NCBI RefSeq assembly: GCF_000241325.1
Contig: NZ_BAEI01000070.1
Coordinates: forward strand, 177,790 to 241,789
DNA length: 64,000 nt
DNA from: Gordonia polyisoprenivorans NBRC 16320 = JCM 10675
Lineage (GTDB): Bacteria > Actinomycetota > Actinomycetes > Mycobacteriales > Mycobacteriaceae
Reading direction: 5' to 3'
This document shows, piece after piece, positions 60,141 through 64,000 of the stretch; position 1 is the stretch's first letter, and each line of letters starts with the position of its first letter. The notes under the pieces are model-generated. The model did no database searches. It was not told the origin of the DNA and saw only the letters and a list, made by a program, of their open reading frames with translations. Position numbers and translations under genes: made by a program.

Positions 60141-61766
60141 GTGAGTATCGACCTCTCCGAATCCGCAGCGACCTCGCCGAATGCCGGTGTGGGCGGCGAC
60201 GCCGTGCGTCGCTATCAGGTTCGCACGTACGGCTGCCAGATGAACGTCCACGACTCCGAGCGGATCTCGGGTCTGCTCGAGGAGGCGGGCTATATACCTG
60301 CCGACTCCGACGACGACGCCGACCTCGTGGTTTTCAACACGTGCGCGATCCGTGAGAACGCCGACAACAAGCTCTACGGCAATCTGTCGCATCTGGCACC
60401 GGTGAAGGCCGCTCGGCCGGGTATGCAGATCGCCGTGGGCGGTTGTCTGGCGCAGAAGGACAAGGACGCGGTCTTGGGTCGGGCGCCCTGGGTCGACGTC
60501 GTCTTCGGCACCCACAACATCGGGTCGTTGCCGGTGCTGCTCGAACGCGCACGACACAACGAGACCGCCCAGGTCGAGATCCGTGACTCCCTCGAAGCAT
60601 TTCCCTCCACGCTGCCGGCCAAACGCGAATCCGCTTATGCCGGTTGGGTTTCGGTGTCGGTGGGCTGTAACAATACCTGCACGTTCTGCATTGTTCCGTC
60701 GTTGCGCGGCAAGGAGGTCGATCGCCGGCCCGGCGATGTGCTCGCCGAGGTGACCGCTCTCGTCGATGCAGGTGTGCTCGAGGTGACCCTGCTCGGGCAG
60801 AACGTCAACGCCTACGGCATGTCCTTCGCCGACCCGGGCACCCCGCGTAACCGCGGTGCGTTCGCCGAACTGCTGCGTGCCTGTGGTGACATCGACGGGC
60901 TCGAACGTGTGCGGTTCACCTCGCCCCATCCGGCGGAGTTCACCGACGACGTCATCGAGGCGATGGCTCAGACGCCGAATGTGTGCCCGCAGCTGCACAT
61001 GCCGCTGCAGTCCGGGTCGGACCGGATCCTGAAGTCGATGCGACGCAGCTATCGGCGGACCCGCTTCTTGGGCATCCTCGACAAGGTGCGCGCGGCGATG
61101 CCGCACGCCGCCATCACCACCGACATCATCGTCGGCTTCCCCGGCGAGACCGAGGAGGACTTCGCCCAGACCCTCGAGGTGGTCGAACAGGCCCGCTTCG
61201 CCAGCGCGTTCACCTTCCAGTACTCGCCGCGACCGGGAACACCCGCGGCCACGATGGACGACCAGGTGCCGCCTGCGGTGGTCTCCGAGCGGTACCGGCG
61301 ACTGATCGAACTCCAGGAGCGGATCTGTCTGTCGGAGAACCGGGCGATCATCGGCCGGCAGGTCGAGTTGCTCGTGGTCGCCGACGAGGGTCGCAAGAGC
61401 GCACACTCGCACCGCATGACCGGTCGCGCGCGAGACGGCCGGCTGGTCCATTTCCGTCCCGGGGATCTCGCCGCGGCGATCCGTCCCGGTGACATCGTGA
61501 CCACCGAGGTCACCGAGGCGGCGCCGCACCACCTCATCGCCGACGCAGGGGTGGCCGGGCATCGGCGCACCCGAGCCGGTGACGCGCACGAACAGAGCCG
61601 GACCCCGACGACCCCGCCGGTCGGTGTCGGCCTCGGCATCCCCGGCATCGGTCCCGCGCCGGTGGTCGCGGACGACAGCGGCTGTGGTGCCGGGGCCTGC
61701 GGGGCCGGCACCACCGCACCCGGTTCCGCGGGTCCCGGGCGCGTGATGGCGACGGCAGGACAGTGA
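60141..61766 (+). CDS. miaB: tRNA-2-methylthio-N6-dimethylallyladenosine synthase MiaB
   Basis: Radical-SAM methylthiotransferase acting on i6A37 of tRNAs. N-terminal cluster cysteines in TYGCQMNVHDSE, NTCAIRENA and GGCLAQKD; radical-SAM CNNTCTFC with Cys176, Cys180 and Cys183; C-terminal TRAM domain (IIGRQVELLVVADEGRK...). 541 residues; about 70 beyond TRAM form a Gly/Pro/Ala-rich tail. TACTCT at 60128-60133 is seven bases before GTG 60141, fitting a leaderless start and ruling out the longer frame. Confidence 0.96.
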   Translation: MSIDLSESAATSPNAGVGGDAVRRYQVRTYGCQMNVHDSERISGLLEEAGYIPADSDDDADLVVFNTCAIRENADNKLYGNLSHLAPVKAARPGMQIAVGGCLAQKDKDAVLGRAPWVDVVFGTHNIGSLPVLLERARHNETAQVEIRDSLEAFPSTLPAKRESAYAGWVSVSVGCNNTCTFCIVPSLRGKEVDRRPGDVLAEVTALVDAGVLEVTLLGQNVNAYGMSFADPGTPRNRGAFAELLRACGDIDGLERVRFTSPHPAEFTDDVIEAMAQTPNVCPQLHMPLQSGSDRILKSMRRSYRRTRFLGILDKVRAAMPHAAITTDIIVGFPGETEEDFAQTLEVVEQARFASAFTFQYSPRPGTPAATMDDQVPPAVVSERYRRLIELQERICLSENRAIIGRQVELLVVADEGRKSAHSHRMTGRARDGRLVHFRPGDLAAAIRPGDIVTTEVTEAAPHHLIADAGVAGHRRTRAGDAHEQSRTPTTPPVGVGLGIPGIGPAPVVADDSGCGAGACGAGTTAPGSAGPGRVMATAGQ

Positions 61767-62557
61767 GGGACGACGACGTGAGTATCGAGGGCCAGAACCC
61801 GAAAGATCCCGACCACCGCGACGGCGACGACGCCGCGAGTGCGGCCGACACCGATGCGGCGGCCACGCGTGAGCGACGAGAGAACCTGCGGGGTGACAAG
61901 GCGCTGTCGGAACTTCTCGGTCGCGACGTCCGGCGTCCGGCGGGATCGTCGGAGAGTCTCGCCGATCTGGCAGCCTACGAGAACGACCTGCGCAAGGCCG
62001 AACGCAAGGTGGCCGGTGAGATCGATCCGGGTGCGCGCGCCATCGTGGTGGCGGTCGCGGTGCTACTGGCAATGGTGTCGCTGGTGTTGCCGCACACCGG
62101 GTCGGCCAGCGGGATCGACGTCCTGACGATGTCGGCGAATGCGGTGACCGAACGGGTGGCGGTGACCTCCCGGGTCTTCGTCTACCTGCTGTTGATCTTC
62201 GGGATCGGCGCATCGATGCTCGCACTGCTCACCCGGCGCTGGATCATCGCGTGGGTCGCATTGTGCGGATCGGCGGTCGCATGCGTGGCCGGGTTGCTGG
62301 CCTGGTGGACCCGCAACACCCCGGGCGTGGGCGGGATCGAGCCGCCGTCCGGCGTCGGAATCGGGCTGATCCTCGGCTGGATCGCGGTCTTCGTGCTCAC
62401 TTTCCACTGGGCGCGGGTCGTGTGGGCACGCAGCACCTATCACCTCGCCATCGCCGAGCAGCGGCGGGTGGAGGCCGCCAAACGCGAGGAGGCGACCCGT
62501 CGCATCCGCGGGCGGACCGACTTCCGGCCACCGACCGGCGGGGACTCCGGGGCCTGA
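61763..62557 (+). CDS. Four-helix membrane protein (Rv2732c type), function unknown
   Basis: 264 residues: charged N-terminal 90 residues, four transmembrane helices (about 93-220), then a basic amphipathic helix (AIAEQRRVEAAKREEATRR). GTG 61763 overlaps the miaB stop. M. tuberculosis has a membrane protein at this place (Rv2732c). No functional motif. Confidence 0.82.
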   Translation: MRDDDVSIEGQNPKDPDHRDGDDAASAADTDAAATRERRENLRGDKALSELLGRDVRRPAGSSESLADLAAYENDLRKAERKVAGEIDPGARAIVVAVAVLLAMVSLVLPHTGSASGIDVLTMSANAVTERVAVTSRVFVYLLLIFGIGASMLALLTRRWIIAWVALCGSAVACVAGLLAWWTRNTPGVGGIEPPSGVGIGLILGWIAVFVLTFHWARVVWARSTYHLAIAEQRRVEAAKREEATRRIRGRTDFRPPTGGDSGA

Positions 62558-62586
62558 CCGGCAGGGACTCCGGGGGCCTGACCGGC
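62541..62586. repeat. Near-perfect 22/23-bp duplication at the stop of the membrane-protein gene
   Basis: GGGACTCCGGGGCCTGACCGGC at 62541-62562 recurs at 62564-62586 with one extra G. The first copy contains the gene's last codons and stop. Confidence 0.85.
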
Positions 62587-62602
62587 CGGGACCGCGAGCG
62601 GG

Positions 62603-64000
62603 TCAGCGCTCGTCGATCGCCGTCTGGGCGGCCTGTGCCCACTCGTGCCACTGCGCCGCCTGCTCGCGCAGCTTGGCTGCGTCCCGTGCCTTGCCGCGCT
62701 CCTCGGCCTTGCGGGCCTGCTCTTCCAATTGCGCTGCGCGGTCGGCGAATTGGGCGGCACGTGCCTGCGCCTCCGGGTCGGTGCGCTGCCATTGTGCGTC
62801 CTCGGCGTCGCGAATCCGCTTCTCCAGAGCTCGTGCCCGGCTCTCGAGGCTGTGCATCTGCTCCCGAGGAACCTTGCCGATCTCGTCCCACTTGTCCCGG
62901 AAGGCCCGGAACTCGCGGCGGGCCGCCTCGAGGTCGGCCGCGGGATCGATGGCGGCCTCGGCGGTGGCGAGCAACTCGAGTTTTGCCTGACCGTTGGCGG
63001 TGAACTCGGCGTCGCGTTCGGAGGCGATCGCATTGCGTGCGGCGAAGAACACGTCCTGCGCCGCCTTGAACCGCTGCCACAGGGCTTCGTCGGCGTCGCG
63101 CGGGGCGCGGCCCGCGGCTTTCCATTCGCCCAGCAACTCCCGGAAGCGGGCCGAGGTGGGACCCCAGTCGGTCGACGACGACAATTCCTCGGCCTGCGCG
63201 ATCAGCTCCTCCTTGCGTGCCTTGGCGCCGGCACGCACCCGGTCGAGCTCGGCGAAATGAGCGCCCCGGCGTCGGTTGAACGCGTCGCGAGCCTTCGCGT
63301 ACCGCTTCCACAGCACATCGTCGGTTTTGCGGTCGATCCCCTTGATCGACTTCCATTCGTCGAGGATCGCGCGCAGCCGGTCTCCCGACGTCTTCCACTG
63401 GGTGGACTCCGCGCCGATGGTCTCGGCCTCGGCGGCCAGTTCTTCCTTGCGGGCGATCGCGGCGGCGCGGGTGGCCTCCCGCTCGGCCTTGAGTGAGTCG
63501 GCGACCTCGTCGGCGGTGCCGACGATCGCCGACAACCGCGCGGCGAGCGCATCGACGTCACCGATCACCGCGGCGTCGGGGAGGGTCTCCAGCAGATGCT
63601 TGGCCGCGGCCTGTGCCTTGCGCGGATCGCCGGAACGCGCAGCGAGGCGTTCCTCGAGGATCTCGACCTCGGTGGCCAGGTCGTCGAACCGGCGACCGAA
63701 GTGCTCGAGCCCGTCCTCGACGGACCCGGCCTGCCACGATCCGATCTGCCGCTCGCCTGACGAGGTCTTCAGCCACACGACGCCGTCGGCGTCGATCCGT
63801 CCGAACCGGTGGGGATCGGTGTGTGGCAACGGGTTCGGGGTGACGACCGGGATCGGGGCGGACGCTGCCGGCCCCGGTTGGGGGCGGGGCCGCGGGCCGG
63901 GGCGGGGGCCCGGGCGCGGACCGGGTTTGGGGATCGGGGGCCGGGCTGCCGGTCCCGTGGTGGGTTCGGTGGTGTCGGTGTCGCCGCCGGTGGCCTCGTG
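62603..64000 (-). CDS. DUF349 coiled-coil protein (N-terminus beyond window)
   Basis: The frame is open from 62603 to the window end. The part nearest the edge is Pro/Arg/Gly-rich and disordered; then FGRIDADGVVWLKTSSGERQIGSWQAGSVEDGLEHF and a long helical region with repeated DUF349 units (e.g. WKSIKGIDRKTDDVLWKRY, WKAAGRAPRDADEALWQRF, WDEIGKVPREQMHSLESR). At least 465 residues. M. tuberculosis Rv2731 is the syntenic relative. Function unknown; the repeats suggest a scaffold. Convergent with the miaB pair. Confidence 0.9.
   Translation of the reverse strand, partial: HEATGGDTDTTEPTTGPAARPPIPKPGPRPGPRPGPRPRPQPGPAASAPIPVVTPNPLPHTDPHRFGRIDADGVVWLKTSSGERQIGSWQAGSVEDGLEHFGRRFDDLATEVEILEERLAARSGDPRKAQAAAKHLLETLPDAAVIGDVDALAARLSAIVGTADEVADSLKAEREATRAAAIARKEELAAEAETIGAESTQWKTSGDRLRAILDEWKSIKGIDRKTDDVLWKRYAKARDAFNRRRGAHFAELDRVRAGAKARKEELIAQAEELSSSTDWGPTSARFRELLGEWKAAGRAPRDADEALWQRFKAAQDVFFAARNAIASERDAEFTANGQAKLELLATAEAAIDPAADLEAARREFRAFRDKWDEIGKVPREQMHSLESRARALEKRIRDAEDAQWQRTDPEAQARAAQFADRAAQLEEQARKAEERGKARDAAKLREQAAQWHEWAQAAQTAIDER

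Noticed and set aside
59982..62225. 747-codon minus-strand frame opposite miaB
   Set aside because: Antisense to MiaB, which has all its iron-sulfur cysteines on the plus strand.
1..64000. tRNA or rRNA genes
   Set aside because: No cloverleaf-like or rRNA-like segments were recognised in the gaps; most gaps are under 300 bases.

Overview
The window is high-GC actinobacterial DNA. Its gene order follows a conserved Mycobacteriales block: nrnA-dinF, metallophosphoesterase-pptT-truB, mntR/sirR, ribF, rpsO, pnp, ald/aldR, dapB, thyA-folA, thyX-dapA-rnj, ftsK, argA, pgsA-clgR-pspA, recA-recX, gluABCD, miaB. Gene content, GTG/TTG starts, stop/start overlaps (ATGA, TGATG, GTGA) and leaderless-looking promoters suggest a member of the Gordonia/Rhodococcus/Mycobacterium group, most likely Gordonia. 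This is inferred from gene content; no 16S gene is present.

Layout. 1-6.4 kb: end of nrnA, a MATE exporter, a membrane protein, a metallophosphoesterase-PptT-TruB operon and a Mn-type DtxR regulator. 6.5-15.9 kb: ribF, rpsO, pnp, a TANGO2/NRDE protein, alanine dehydrogenase with its divergent Lrp regulator, and dapB with two small partners. 15.9-19.8 kb: a frameshifted PQQ-type sugar dehydrogenase, thyA, folA and an AlkZ/YcaQ-like glycosylase. 20.0-34.9 kb: an accessory biosynthetic locus (below). 35.0-46.6 kb: HAD phosphatase, Tat-exported PhoD, thyX, dapA, RNase J, a secreted tyrosine phosphatase and FtsK. 46.6-56.4 kb: TerC behind a yybP-ykoY manganese riboswitch, an ArgA-type acetyltransferase, pgsA-clgR-pspA behind a SigE-like promoter, and recA-recX with two DNA-damage promoter elements. 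56.5-64 kb: glutamate-type ABC importer gluABCD, miaB, a membrane protein and a DUF349 protein cut by the window end.

The accessory locus is the most interesting part. Seven genes run head to tail, six with stop/start overlaps: a PEP-synthase/rifampin-phosphotransferase-like enzyme, a fatty-acyl-AMP ligase fused to a nucleotidyltransferase-like domain and a PqqD-like domain, an acyl carrier protein with an octapeptide-repeat tail, a thioester-reductase-like SDR, a diverged nucleoside-diphosphate-kinase-like protein, an AfsA-type double-hotdog protein and a UbiA-type membrane transferase. Opposite them lies a single polypeptide joining a GT4 glycosyltransferase to a cytochrome P450, divergent from a GT1-type glycosyltransferase. 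I infer a dedicated pathway to an acylated, possibly phospho-activated and glycosylated small molecule or lipid. I do not recognise the locus as a named system.

Stress circuitry is also legible. A Mn-type regulator and a Mn riboswitch-TerC unit suggest manganese homeostasis. SigE-clgR-pspA is the envelope-stress module. recA carries both a LexA box and a PafBC-type promoter. Short in-frame or junctional tandem repeats recur across the window.
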